From Candidatus Dojkabacteria bacterium (lineage in GTDB: Bacteria > Patescibacteriota > Dojkabacteria > SC72): a stretch of DNA of 32,020 bases. Positions 7,967-17,478 of the stretch are shown one piece after another (the first letter of the stretch is position 1; the number at the start of each line of letters is the position of its first letter). Under the pieces are notes generated by a model. That model made no database searches, had not been told where the DNA came from, and saw nothing but the letters and a program-made list of their open reading frames with translations. A program made the position numbers and the translations under genes. The stretch is taken from positions 1 through 32,020 of the forward strand of contig JAQWFF010000003.1 of assembly GCA_028704525.1 (NCBI GenBank), given 5' to 3'.

Positions 7967-9736
7967 ATGGATAATAACGAAGAAAACAAAATAGAAAAAA
8001 TGAGACACTCAGCATCTCATGTATTAGCACAAGCAGTATTAAAACTATATCCTGATGCGAAATTAGGAATAGGACCTGCTATAGAAAATGGCTTCTACTA
8101 TGATTTCGATTTTGCAGAACCAATAGAGGAAGAAGACCTAAAAAAGATAGAGAAAGAGATGAAAGATATTATAAAAAGAGATCTTCCAATAAAGCAGGTA
8201 CTACTAAAGAGAAAAGAAGCAACTGACTATTTACAAAAAACAGACCAAGTATATAAATTAGAACTTCTAGAAGAAATCCCTGATGAGAAATTAAGCTTCT
8301 ATATAACTGGAGATAACGAGTTCGCAGACCTTTGTAGAGGACCACACGTAGAAAGTACAGGTGAAGTTGGTCATATTAAATTAACCAAAACAGCAGGGGC
8401 ATATTGGAGAGGTGATGAGAAATTGAAAATGCTAACAAGAATATATGGAACAGCATTTGAAACCAAGGAAGAATTAAAAGATTATCTTGCGAAGATGGAC
8501 GAAGCAGAAAAGAGAAATCATAGAAAACTTGGGAAACAGTTAGAACTATTTGCAATAATTCCCGAGATAGGACAAGGACTTCCAGTCTGGTTACCCAGAG
8601 GGTATGTGATGAGAAGAATACTGGAGGACTATATGCTTGATTTAGAGAGAGAGGCAGGATATCAACACATACTAACTCCACACATTAATAAAGAAATACT
8701 ATTTAAAACCTCTGGACATTTAGACTTCTATAAAGAATCTATGTATGCGCCAATAAAGGTTGAGGATGAAACATACTACCTTAAACCAATGAATTGTCCT
8801 GCTGGGATGATGGTATACAATCTATCACCAAAAAGCTACAGAGATCTACCATATAGATTAGGAGAGTTTGGAACTGTATATAGATATGAGAAGTCTGGTG
8901 AATTACACGGCTTACAACGTGTAAGAGGCTTTACCCAAAACGATGCACATATATTCTGTACCCCAGAACAGCTAGATGATGTCCTAAATGAGACTCTCAA
9001 CCTTTTAGATACTTTCTATAAAGATGTAGGATTTGATAAATATACCTTTAGACTCTCAATCTCAGATTGGGAGACAAAAGGAGATAAATATGCTGGGGAT
9101 CCAGAGAAGTGGAAAATTGCAGAAGAGGCACTTAGAAAAGTTCTCGTAGAAAGAGGATTAGAATTTGAGGAAATGCCTGGAGATGCGGCCTTCTATGGCC
9201 CGAAGATAGATGTACAGGCTGTAAATGTATTTGGGAAAGAAGACTCTATATCAACACTACAATTAGATTTTAACGAACCAGCAAAATTTAATATCAAATA
9301 TATAGATGAAAAGGGAGAAGAAAAAGAACCATTTTTAATACATAGAGCCTTAATTGGTTCTTTTGAAAGATTTTTTGCCTTCCTCATAGAGCATCACGGG
9401 GGAGATTTTCCTCTATGGTTTGCCCCTGAGCAAGTATATATAATCCCTATCTCTGAGAAACATAATAAATATGCTAATGAGGTATATCAAAAGATTAAAG
9501 ATGCAAAAATGAGGGTAAGGATAGATGACAGAAATAAGAGTATGCAGTCAAAAATCAGAGATGCAGAGAAATTTAAAATACCATATATTTTAATAATAGG
9601 AGATAAAGAGATAGAAACTGAAACTGTTTCTATAAGAGCAAGAAAGAGCAAAGAACAGGGATTAATGAAAGTACAAGAGTTTATAGATACTCTTAAAGAA
9701 GAGATACGAACAAAAGGAGTATCTGAAAGTAATTAA
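7967..9736 (+). CDS. thrS: Threonyl-tRNA synthetase
   Basis: RHSASHVLAQAV, YYLKPMNCPAGMMVY, GLQRVRGFTQNDAHIFCTPEQ, PLWFAPEQVYIIPIS. Confidence 0.98.
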   Translation: MDNNEENKIEKMRHSASHVLAQAVLKLYPDAKLGIGPAIENGFYYDFDFAEPIEEEDLKKIEKEMKDIIKRDLPIKQVLLKRKEATDYLQKTDQVYKLELLEEIPDEKLSFYITGDNEFADLCRGPHVESTGEVGHIKLTKTAGAYWRGDEKLKMLTRIYGTAFETKEELKDYLAKMDEAEKRNHRKLGKQLELFAIIPEIGQGLPVWLPRGYVMRRILEDYMLDLEREAGYQHILTPHINKEILFKTSGHLDFYKESMYAPIKVEDETYYLKPMNCPAGMMVYNLSPKSYRDLPYRLGEFGTVYRYEKSGELHGLQRVRGFTQNDAHIFCTPEQLDDVLNETLNLLDTFYKDVGFDKYTFRLSISDWETKGDKYAGDPEKWKIAEEALRKVLVERGLEFEEMPGDAAFYGPKIDVQAVNVFGKEDSISTLQLDFNEPAKFNIKYIDEKGEEKEPFLIHRALIGSFERFFAFLIEHHGGDFPLWFAPEQVYIIPISEKHNKYANEVYQKIKDAKMRVRIDDRNKSMQSKIRDAEKFKIPYILIIGDKEIETETVSIRARKSKEQGLMKVQEFIDTLKEEIRTKGVSESN

Positions 9737-9757
9737 TTTTTAAATAATAAATGTTTA

Positions 9758-10303
9758 ATGTCGTACAACCAAAATAATGGATTCAAGAAGGACTACGGTC
9801 CAAGAGTAAATGAATACATTAGAGTTCCCAAGGTTCAATTAATTAATGAGCAAGGGGTTAATGAGGGAGAAGTAGATACAAATACCGCTCGTTTAAAAGC
9901 ACAAGAAGCAGGATTAGATTTGGTAGAGGTTGGACCAAATGTACAACCTCCTGTATGTAAAATTATGAATTTCTCTAAATATCTATATGAGCAAAACAAA
10001 AAAAAGAGATCAAATAAGAGTGGAAAACTAAAAGAACAAAAGGAACTCCGTTTTACACCAGTAATGGATATAGGAGATACAAACTACAGAATAAAAAGAG
10101 CATTAGAATTTCTTGAGAAGGGACATCCTGTTAAAGTAACAATGGTTAGAAAGGGGAGACAATCCATGGAGCTAGCACAGTCAAATTTTGCCGAAATATT
10201 GACTAATTTTACAGATTATAGTAGTATCGAGACCGAACCAAAAAGAGAAGGTGACAGAATTTCAATAACGTTTAAAAAGAATGTCAAGACAAAAAACAAA
10301 TAA
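9758..10303 (+). CDS. infC: Translation initiation factor IF-3
   Basis: NEYIRVPKVQLINEQGVNEGEVDT, AGLDLVEVGPNVQPPVCKIMNFSKYLYEQNKK, KELRFTPVMDIGDTNYRIKRALEFLEKGHPVKVTM. Confidence 0.97.
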   Translation: MSYNQNNGFKKDYGPRVNEYIRVPKVQLINEQGVNEGEVDTNTARLKAQEAGLDLVEVGPNVQPPVCKIMNFSKYLYEQNKKKRSNKSGKLKEQKELRFTPVMDIGDTNYRIKRALEFLEKGHPVKVTMVRKGRQSMELAQSNFAEILTNFTDYSSIETEPKREGDRISITFKKNVKTKNK

Positions 10304-10493
10304 AACTGCAAAGAAAAGAATCAGGCTTTCTAATCCAAAGGGGAACAGGACTCCTAAGTTAAGATATAAACAGAGTCACCAAGGACATCTTAAGACAAAA
10401 AGATCAACAAGATCTAAAAGAAGACAGAAATCCAATGCAATAATTGGGAAAACAAATGATAGAAAGATAAGAAGAAAAGTAGTTAATATCTAA
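10281..10493 (+). CDS. rpmI: 50S ribosomal protein bL35
   Basis: NKTAKKRIRLSN...QSHQGHLKTKRSTRSKRRQKS; canonical position between infC and rplT; overlaps infC by 23 nt. Confidence 0.9.
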   Translation: MSRQKTNKTAKKRIRLSNPKGNRTPKLRYKQSHQGHLKTKRSTRSKRRQKSNAIIGKTNDRKIRRKVVNI

Positions 10494-10504
10494 ATAAAAC
10501 ACAC

Positions 10505-10843
10505 ATGAGAGTTAAAGGTGGTACAGTAAGAAGTAGAAAACACAATAAAATCCTAAAGAGTACTAAAGGATATAGAATGACCAAAAGTAAGCTGTATAGA
10601 ACAGCTCATCAAGCATATATGCATGCAGGACAGTATGCATACAATGATAGACAGAGAAAACAAAGCAACATGAGAAGGATATGGATATCTAGAATAAACG
10701 CAGCTTGTAAAAATAATGACATAAAATACAACACCTTTATATCAGGTCTTAAGAAAAAGAATATAGAATTAAATAGGATGGTACTTTCTGATATAGCCTT
10801 AAATAATCCAGAAGTTTTTTCATTTATAGTAAAATCATTATAG
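10505..10843 (+). CDS. rplT: 50S ribosomal protein bL20
   Basis: MRVKGGTVRSRKHNKILKSTKGYR...AYNDRQRKQSNMRRIWISRINAACKNNDIKYNTFISGLKKKNIELNRMVLSDIA. Confidence 0.97.
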   Translation: MRVKGGTVRSRKHNKILKSTKGYRMTKSKLYRTAHQAYMHAGQYAYNDRQRKQSNMRRIWISRINAACKNNDIKYNTFISGLKKKNIELNRMVLSDIALNNPEVFSFIVKSL

Positions 10844-10873
10844 AGTTCTTTTTGTTGTAATTTTAAGGACTCT
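10842..10873 (+). promoter_or_regulatory. Candidate antiterminator hairpin overlapping the rplT stop codon
   Basis: AGAGTTCTT (10842-10850) pairs with AAGGACTCT (10865-10873), 9 bp with one G-U; the second arm is also the 5' arm of the terminator. Confidence 0.5.
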
Positions 10874-10895
10874 AAAGTGAGTCCTTTTTCTTTTT
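10865..10895 (+). terminator. Rho-independent terminator between rplT and pheS
   Basis: AAGGACTC-TAAAGT-GAGTCCTT perfect 8-bp stem followed by TTTCTTTTT. Confidence 0.85.
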
Positions 10896-10919
10896 AAGAT
10901 AAAAATATAGAATATATAA

Positions 10920-11939
10920 ATGGAATACAATTTAAAAGAATTAAGAAAAAAGATAATTGCAGATAAAAAGGATTATGAATCTTTTAAGAAGACATATCTA
11001 GGTACAGATGGCTTTGTAAAGAAGGCACTAGATAATATAAAGGATATCCCAAAGGAAGAAAAAGCTTCCTATGGGAAAGAGATAAATGATATAAAACAAT
11101 TATGTATAGATATACTAGAGAAAAAGAGAGTAGGGGTTACACAAAAGAATAATGAGAAGATAGATCCAACTGCACCATTTGATATAAATACAGCTAAGGA
11201 TAAAAGACCCGAGATATTAGATCTAAAAGGTAGTAAACATCCCATACACAAAGAGGTTGAGAGATTCATAGAGATATTTAAGAGCATGGGATTTGATGTT
11301 ATGGAGAGCAGACAATTAGATGATGACTACCATATGTTTGAATCATTAAACTTTCCTAAAGGACATCCCGCAAGAGATATGTATGATACATTTTGGACAG
11401 AGGATAACTTTGTACTACCAGCACATACCTCTACAATGCAAAATAGGGCTATGAAGGAATTTGGACCTCCGCCAATAAGGGCAGTACTTCCTGGGAGATG
11501 TTTTAGAAATGAGGCGACAGATGCAAGTCACGAACATACCTTTTATCAGATAGAGGGTGTATATGTTGATGAAGGGATATCAGTTGGGAATATGCAAGCT
11601 ACAATTAAAGCATTCCTTGAGGCATATCTTGAGAAAGAGTTAGAGGTTAGAATACAACCATCATTCTTTCCTTTCACAGAACCCGATTGTGAGTTTGTAA
11701 TAGGCTGTCCATTCTGCTCAAAGGCCGGTTGCAGTGTCTGTGGTCACTCAGGATGGATAGAATTAATGGGATGTGGAATGATACACCCAAATGTACTATC
11801 TCAAGCTGGTATAGACCCAGAGAAATACTCCGGTTTTGCATGGGGTTTTGGTGTAGACAGATTAACAATGATAAAACTTGGAATAGATGATATACGATAT
11901 CTAAGAGATTCTAATCTTAACTTTCTTAAACAGTTCTAA
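10920..11939 (+). CDS. pheS: Phenylalanyl-tRNA synthetase alpha subunit
   Basis: HPARDMYDTFW, RNEATDASHEHTFYQIEGVYVDEGISVGNMQATIKAFL, FFPFTEPDCEFVIGCPFCSKAGCSVCGHSGWIELMGCGMIHPNVL. Confidence 0.98.
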   Translation: MEYNLKELRKKIIADKKDYESFKKTYLGTDGFVKKALDNIKDIPKEEKASYGKEINDIKQLCIDILEKKRVGVTQKNNEKIDPTAPFDINTAKDKRPEILDLKGSKHPIHKEVERFIEIFKSMGFDVMESRQLDDDYHMFESLNFPKGHPARDMYDTFWTEDNFVLPAHTSTMQNRAMKEFGPPPIRAVLPGRCFRNEATDASHEHTFYQIEGVYVDEGISVGNMQATIKAFLEAYLEKELEVRIQPSFFPFTEPDCEFVIGCPFCSKAGCSVCGHSGWIELMGCGMIHPNVLSQAGIDPEKYSGFAWGFGVDRLTMIKLGIDDIRYLRDSNLNFLKQF

Positions 11940-11941
11940 CC

Positions 11942-14413
11942 ATGAAAATATCTCTTAAAACATTAAAAAATATAAGTGGAATAGATTTAAAGCTTGAAGA
12001 GTTAGTCTCCCTTATCAAGAATCACATAGGACAGGTTGAAAGCTACCATAATATAGAGAATGATTACAAAGATATAGTAGTCGCACAAATAACTAAAAAA
12101 GAAGCTCATCCTGATGCAGATAAACTATGTGTCTACAATATAGATTATAAATCTGGTACAACAACTGTAGTAGCAGGAGACAAAGATTTAAATGTTGGAG
12201 ACAAAGTTGCATATCTAAAACCGGGAGCAGTAGTACCATACAGTATATATTCTCTTCCAGAACCCATTGTAATATCTAAAAGGAACATGAGAGGCATTGA
12301 TTCAGATGGTATGCTCGGTTCAAAAATGGAGCTTAATATAGGGATGAATCATAAACATGTTATGATTCTTCCTAAAGATGCTCCAATCGGAAAAAGTTTC
12401 TCTAAATATTATGGTCTAGATGATTGTGTAATTGATATAGAGAATAAAGCATTAACAAATAGGGGAGACCTATTCGGATTAATAGGAATAGCAAGAGAAT
12501 TATGTGCTATAACAGGCACAAAGTTTGAGAACCCAGAATGGTATACGGATTATGAAAAAAATATAAAACCAGAAATTAATTGCCTAAAGATAGATATAAA
12601 AAATGATGCCGAATCTCTATGTACAAGATACTGTGCAATAGTTATGGATGATATCCATATAGAGAAATCTCCTGATTGGCTACGTTCTCTTCTCTTAATA
12701 TTAGGTATACCCTCTATAAACAATATAGTAGATATAACTAACTATATTTCATTCCTAATAGGCCATCCACTACATGCTTTTGATTATGACAAAGTTGTAA
12801 AAAATGGAGATGCAGAGATACATGTAAGAATGGCAAAACAAGAAGAGAGTATACTCTGTCTAGATAAAAAGAATCACATATTAGATGACAAGGTTATAGT
12901 TATCGCAGATAAAGAGAATCCTATTGGTATCGCTGGTATGATGGGTGGGGTTGAGACAGCAATAAGTGATGATACAAAGAGAATAATTATTGAAAGTGCT
13001 ATGTTTGACAAAACAAGTATACGAAGAAGTAGTATGAGATTAGGAATATCTACAGATTCAGCAACCAAATTTAAACATTCCCTAGATTTAAATCATTGTA
13101 TAGTATCACTTAAAAAGTGTGTAGAAATGATTAAGGAGCTAACAAATGCGAAAATTGCTTCAGAGATAATAGATATATACGACAATGAGAAAAGTATCAT
13201 AGATATAGAACTTAATATAGAAGATATAAATACAATACTAGGAACAAATTTAGAGAAAGCGATAATCATTAATATATTAACTAATCTCGGATATAAGATA
13301 CTACAAAAGAAAGGAAACTCAATACACGTAGAAGTACCTTCCTGGAGAGAAGATGTAAAAATAAGAGAGGATATATATGAAGATATAGGAAGAATATATG
13401 GATATAACAATATAGAGTCTAAACTTCCTAAAAGAGATATAAAACCCGTTAAAGAGAATGCTATTTTTGAATTAAAAAGAAATATTAGAAATATTCTCTC
13501 TAATTGTGGTGCTAATGAGACAGATACATACAACTTTACCAATATAGATAATATAAAGAAGTGTACACAAAATCCTGATTTAGCTTTTATAATTAAAAAT
13601 CCACTTGCACCAGAGCTTTCATTAATGAGAACTAGTCTTAACCAATCCCTTCTTATAAAGGGGAGTGAAAATACACAGAGGGGTTTTGATACATTTGTTC
13701 TATATGAGATGAATATACCACATCAAAAAGGTTTATATGATGGAAACGAGTTACCTTTAGAGAATTGGTATCTTTCTCTCTTTATTACAGACAGAAATGA
13801 TTCATACTCTGGATCCCCATTCTACTTAGCAAAAAAATATCTTGAGAGAGTATTCAACAGTCTAAATATAGAGAATGTGTCATATATACTAGCATCAGAA
13901 AGTGAGCAAGAGAATTTAGGCATTGATATAAAAAATCTTATGGATTTATTTGATTCTAATACCTCTGCCATTGTATATATTGGGAAAGATGCTATAGGTG
14001 TAGTGGGGGAATATAAGAATATTGTTAAAGAGAATTTTAAATTGGCTAAATACTCAGCAGGTTTTGAAATTAACTTAAATAGTATAGCAGGTAGTGTAAA
14101 TGGTCTGAAAAGATATTTAGATATTCCAGTATATCCATCTGTAATAAAAGATTTCTGTTTTGAAGTTGATAATAGTACAAAGTATATTGATATTGAGAGA
14201 GAAATTAGAAAAGTAATAAATAAAAATAAACTTTTTGGAATTACACAATGTGTAGATATTTATAAGAAAGAGGATAAAGATAATACTAAAAGAATAACCA
14301 TAAGAATAGATATTAAACATTATGAAAAAACACTCTCTAATACTGACATAGAGAGTATATCTAAAGATATAATAAAAACGGTAAAAGCGAAGTATTCTGC
14401 AAAGTTAATTTAG
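11942..14413 (+). CDS. pheT: Phenylalanyl-tRNA synthetase beta subunit
   Basis: HPDADKLCVYNIDYKSGTTTVVAGDKDLNVGDKVAYLKPGAVVP, GIAGMMGGVETAISDDTKRIIIESAMFD, HPLHAFDYDKV; follows pheS. Confidence 0.97.
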   Translation: MKISLKTLKNISGIDLKLEELVSLIKNHIGQVESYHNIENDYKDIVVAQITKKEAHPDADKLCVYNIDYKSGTTTVVAGDKDLNVGDKVAYLKPGAVVPYSIYSLPEPIVISKRNMRGIDSDGMLGSKMELNIGMNHKHVMILPKDAPIGKSFSKYYGLDDCVIDIENKALTNRGDLFGLIGIARELCAITGTKFENPEWYTDYEKNIKPEINCLKIDIKNDAESLCTRYCAIVMDDIHIEKSPDWLRSLLLILGIPSINNIVDITNYISFLIGHPLHAFDYDKVVKNGDAEIHVRMAKQEESILCLDKKNHILDDKVIVIADKENPIGIAGMMGGVETAISDDTKRIIIESAMFDKTSIRRSSMRLGISTDSATKFKHSLDLNHCIVSLKKCVEMIKELTNAKIASEIIDIYDNEKSIIDIELNIEDINTILGTNLEKAIIINILTNLGYKILQKKGNSIHVEVPSWREDVKIREDIYEDIGRIYGYNNIESKLPKRDIKPVKENAIFELKRNIRNILSNCGANETDTYNFTNIDNIKKCTQNPDLAFIIKNPLAPELSLMRTSLNQSLLIKGSENTQRGFDTFVLYEMNIPHQKGLYDGNELPLENWYLSLFITDRNDSYSGSPFYLAKKYLERVFNSLNIENVSYILASESEQENLGIDIKNLMDLFDSNTSAIVYIGKDAIGVVGEYKNIVKENFKLAKYSAGFEINLNSIAGSVNGLKRYLDIPVYPSVIKDFCFEVDNSTKYIDIEREIRKVINKNKLFGITQCVDIYKKEDKDNTKRITIRIDIKHYEKTLSNTDIESISKDIIKTVKAKYSAKLI

Positions 14414-17383
14414 TGTTATAGATATACTATTCCCTGTTATTGTTATACCAGATTTCACAGCCTTAACAACAATTGTATACTGCCCTGCTGTTGCACCATT
14501 ACTCCAAACAGCAGACCATCCTCCTGAATCGCTTGAATCTGTTAAAGTCTTAGTATAACCACCTCCAACTTTTGATATATAGAAAGATACATTATCAACT
14601 GTACCCCCAGAAACAGTAGCAGAAAGTGTAACAGGAGATGTAACAGTAGCACCATTAGAAGGAGCAGACATAGAGACTGTAATACCGGATACATTTTCTA
14701 TAACCTCAACTGTTACTGATTTTGTAGCACTCTTCCCAAGATTATCTGTTACAGAAACAGTTACTGTATGATTTCCCAAAGATGTAGCAGCATCAACAAA
14801 ATAATTAATAACAAAAGTACCATTACTATTTAATGAAGCTCCTATTATAGGTACACCATCAAATTTAGCACTAAAGCTAGCAACACTTTGGAGTACAGTT
14901 ACAGAACCAACCAATTCAAGATTTTTCCCTCTTTCTGTTTTTTGTCCATTAACTGGTTGAGACATATCAATCATAGGAGCATTGTCAGGACCGAGTGGAA
15001 GTGGACATGTCCCTGTAGCTGGAGCGTCTGCAAGATATACTGAATTTTTCATACCTAAAAGATATTTCTCATACGCACCTCTCTGATATGGATTCTCAAG
15101 GGTTGTAGAGAGTACGATTTTATCTGTTGTAAGACCATATTTTACAGCTAGGTCTAAATTGTCTGGTATTAAGTTGTTGGCAGTACATATTGTATATACT
15201 TTTCTATTATCTGTTTGAGGAGCTTTCCCAGAGATATACACAGAAGCCTCCTTAGAACAATTTACACCATCTGCAGGAGTAGCACCCGTATCTTTACAAA
15301 CTGTTGTAGATAAAACACCAGCAGGTCTGTTATAAACAACTGGTTTGTATCTCCCTTGTACTCTTGTCATAAATGAATTAGCAATGCTTAATGGGACAAT
15401 AGAACCCCATGCTCCTGGCATTATCTTGTTATTATTGTTTCCATTCCAAACACCCACAACTAAATTTTTATGATACATAACTGTAGTTAAATCTTTAGGA
15501 CCATCAGTTGTCCCAGTTTTAGCACATATTCTTTGTCCTCCAATTTTATACTTGGCATTATTTGGTCTGTCGTCCATACCTCCTAAATCACAGAGTATCC
15601 AGTTAAGAAGATATACATCCTTCTCATCAAATACTCTTTGACCTTCATTCTCTTCTACCTCCTTTATTATCTCCCCTTTAGAATCTTCTACCTTTAATAT
15701 CGATACTACATCTCTCTTTATACCTCCCGTAGCAAATACAGCGAATCCTGCTGTATGTTCGAGGAGTTTCTCCTCCCCAGAACCAAGAGCCAAACTCAAA
15801 CCATATGATTCTCTATTTGAGAGAGTTGTAACACCAACTTTCTGCATAGTTTGAAGGAAAGCATCAATACCAGCCAGTTGTAACATATACACAGCAGAAA
15901 CGTTTCTAGATTCTACCAAGGCCTTTCTAGCGGTTAATAACCCTATGTTCTTACTATCCCAGTTTTTTGGATCATATTTCCCAAATGTAATTTCCTTCAA
16001 GTCTGGAGCCAATGTCCAAGGACCATATCCCTGTGTTATTGCTGTAAGATATACAAAAGGCTTAACAGATGAACCCATCTGCCTTTCACTAACAGCAATA
16101 TTTACATTTCCATCAACTCTTGGATCTTCTGTATTCCAATAATCAACAGAGCCAACCATAGCCAAAATCTGACCATTATTAGGATCTATAACAACCATAG
16201 AACCATTATTAACGTTATATCTTTTTCCACTTGTCACACCTTTTATTATCTCCTCTTCTGCTATCTCCTGTAATGAATAATCAAGTGTAGTTGTAACTTT
16301 CAAACCACCTCTTTCAACTCTATCTACCCCAAACTCCTTCTCTAGAAGACTCTTAACATAGAAAACAAAGTGAGGTGCTTTAATATCTATTCTTCTAGTT
16401 TTATATTCCAATTCTTCTGCTTTTGCAGCCTCTATTTCCTCTTCTGTTACTCCTGTTAAGTTTTTATGCTTTAACATTTGGTCTAACACATAATCTTGTC
16501 TCATTTCTGCTAAATCTGGATTTGTACCATATAGAGGAGAATATATACCTGGGCTTTGAATTAATCCCGCTATTAATGCACTTTCCGCAAGAGTAAGCTC
16601 GTCTACATTCTTCCCAAAATACGCATTAGCTGCAGCCTGGAAACCATAATTAACTCCACCGAGTGGAATTTCATTCATATACATCTGTAATATCTCATCC
16701 TTAGAGAATGTTTGTTCAACTTGCATTGTAATCAATATCTCCTTAATTTTTCTGGTATACGTTTGCCTATATGCCTCTTCTCCTAGAATATCAAACAGAA
16801 GCGTAGTCTTTACCAATTGTTGTGTTATGGTACTTGCACCTCTTACAACCGTCCCTGCTGTTAAGTTTTGTAATGCCGCCCTAGCTATACCTGCATAGTC
16901 TATCCCCTTATGTTGATAGAACTCTATATCCTCAGCAGCAAGAACAGCCCACTTAGTATATTCTGGAACTTTATCTATACTTACAAACTCTCTATTCTGA
17001 TCTCCATATATCGTATATAGAAGCTGCTCATTCCTATCAAATATCTGAGTACTTTGATCTGATTTCCTTTCAACTAATTGATCTGGAGAAGGGAGAGAGT
17101 TTTGCAATCCTTTAAGATATAAACCTATTACTATTAATCCTATACAACCTATGAAAAAAAGAATTCCTACAAGTATGTAAAATGCTTTCTTTAATTTTTT
17201 CTTTAATGGGCCCTCTTTCTTCTCCCTTTTGCCCTTTGTTGTTATACCACTTTTCCTGTTTTTTATATTCTTTGAGCCAAATTTCTTAAAACCAGAATAT
17301 TTTAGGAATGAAGGTCTTCTGAGAACACGTCTAGGAGCAGGGCTTTTTCTATTTCTATCAACTAAACCGACACTATACTTCAT
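14405..17383 (-). CDS. Class A penicillin-binding protein (transglycosylase/transpeptidase) with C-terminal Ig-like modules
   Basis: GASTITQQLVKTTLL, GSSVKPFVYL (SxxK), SRNVSA (SxN), KTGTTDG (KTG); C-terminal DNLGKSATKSVTVEV... and APSNGATVTSPVTLSATV Ig-like segments. Confidence 0.95.
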   Translation of the reverse strand: MKYSVGLVDRNRKSPAPRRVLRRPSFLKYSGFKKFGSKNIKNRKSGITTKGKREKKEGPLKKKLKKAFYILVGILFFIGCIGLIVIGLYLKGLQNSLPSPDQLVERKSDQSTQIFDRNEQLLYTIYGDQNREFVSIDKVPEYTKWAVLAAEDIEFYQHKGIDYAGIARAALQNLTAGTVVRGASTITQQLVKTTLLFDILGEEAYRQTYTRKIKEILITMQVEQTFSKDEILQMYMNEIPLGGVNYGFQAAANAYFGKNVDELTLAESALIAGLIQSPGIYSPLYGTNPDLAEMRQDYVLDQMLKHKNLTGVTEEEIEAAKAEELEYKTRRIDIKAPHFVFYVKSLLEKEFGVDRVERGGLKVTTTLDYSLQEIAEEEIIKGVTSGKRYNVNNGSMVVIDPNNGQILAMVGSVDYWNTEDPRVDGNVNIAVSERQMGSSVKPFVYLTAITQGYGPWTLAPDLKEITFGKYDPKNWDSKNIGLLTARKALVESRNVSAVYMLQLAGIDAFLQTMQKVGVTTLSNRESYGLSLALGSGEEKLLEHTAGFAVFATGGIKRDVVSILKVEDSKGEIIKEVEENEGQRVFDEKDVYLLNWILCDLGGMDDRPNNAKYKIGGQRICAKTGTTDGPKDLTTVMYHKNLVVGVWNGNNNNKIMPGAWGSIVPLSIANSFMTRVQGRYKPVVYNRPAGVLSTTVCKDTGATPADGVNCSKEASVYISGKAPQTDNRKVYTICTANNLIPDNLDLAVKYGLTTDKIVLSTTLENPYQRGAYEKYLLGMKNSVYLADAPATGTCPLPLGPDNAPMIDMSQPVNGQKTERGKNLELVGSVTVLQSVASFSAKFDGVPIIGASLNSNGTFVINYFVDAATSLGNHTVTVSVTDNLGKSATKSVTVEVIENVSGITVSMSAPSNGATVTSPVTLSATVSGGTVDNVSFYISKVGGGYTKTLTDSSDSGGWSAVWSNGATAGQYTIVVKAVKSGITITGNSISITLN

Positions 17384-17389
17384 AGTTAG

Positions 17390-17418
17390 AATATAACTGA
17401 TTTAGACATATCTTTCAA
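17390..17418 (-). promoter_or_regulatory. Candidate promoter for the PBP gene: minus-strand TTGAAA, 17-nt spacer, TATATT
   Basis: Plus-strand TTTCAA 17413-17418 and AATATA 17390-17395; -10 ends 6 nt before the ATG (17383). Confidence 0.6.
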
Positions 17419-17446
17419 TACTAAGTTACTCAGAAGTGTAATGCTT

Positions 17447-17475
17447 TTGTAAGATTAAGAAATTTAAAATATAAC
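17447..17475 (+). promoter_or_regulatory. Candidate promoter for the OmpR-like regulator: TTGTAA, 17-nt spacer, TATAAC
   Basis: Exact 17-nt spacing; implies a start site near 17482, so ATG 17488 would be the true, near-leaderless start. Confidence 0.5.
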
Positions 17476-17478
17476 AGC

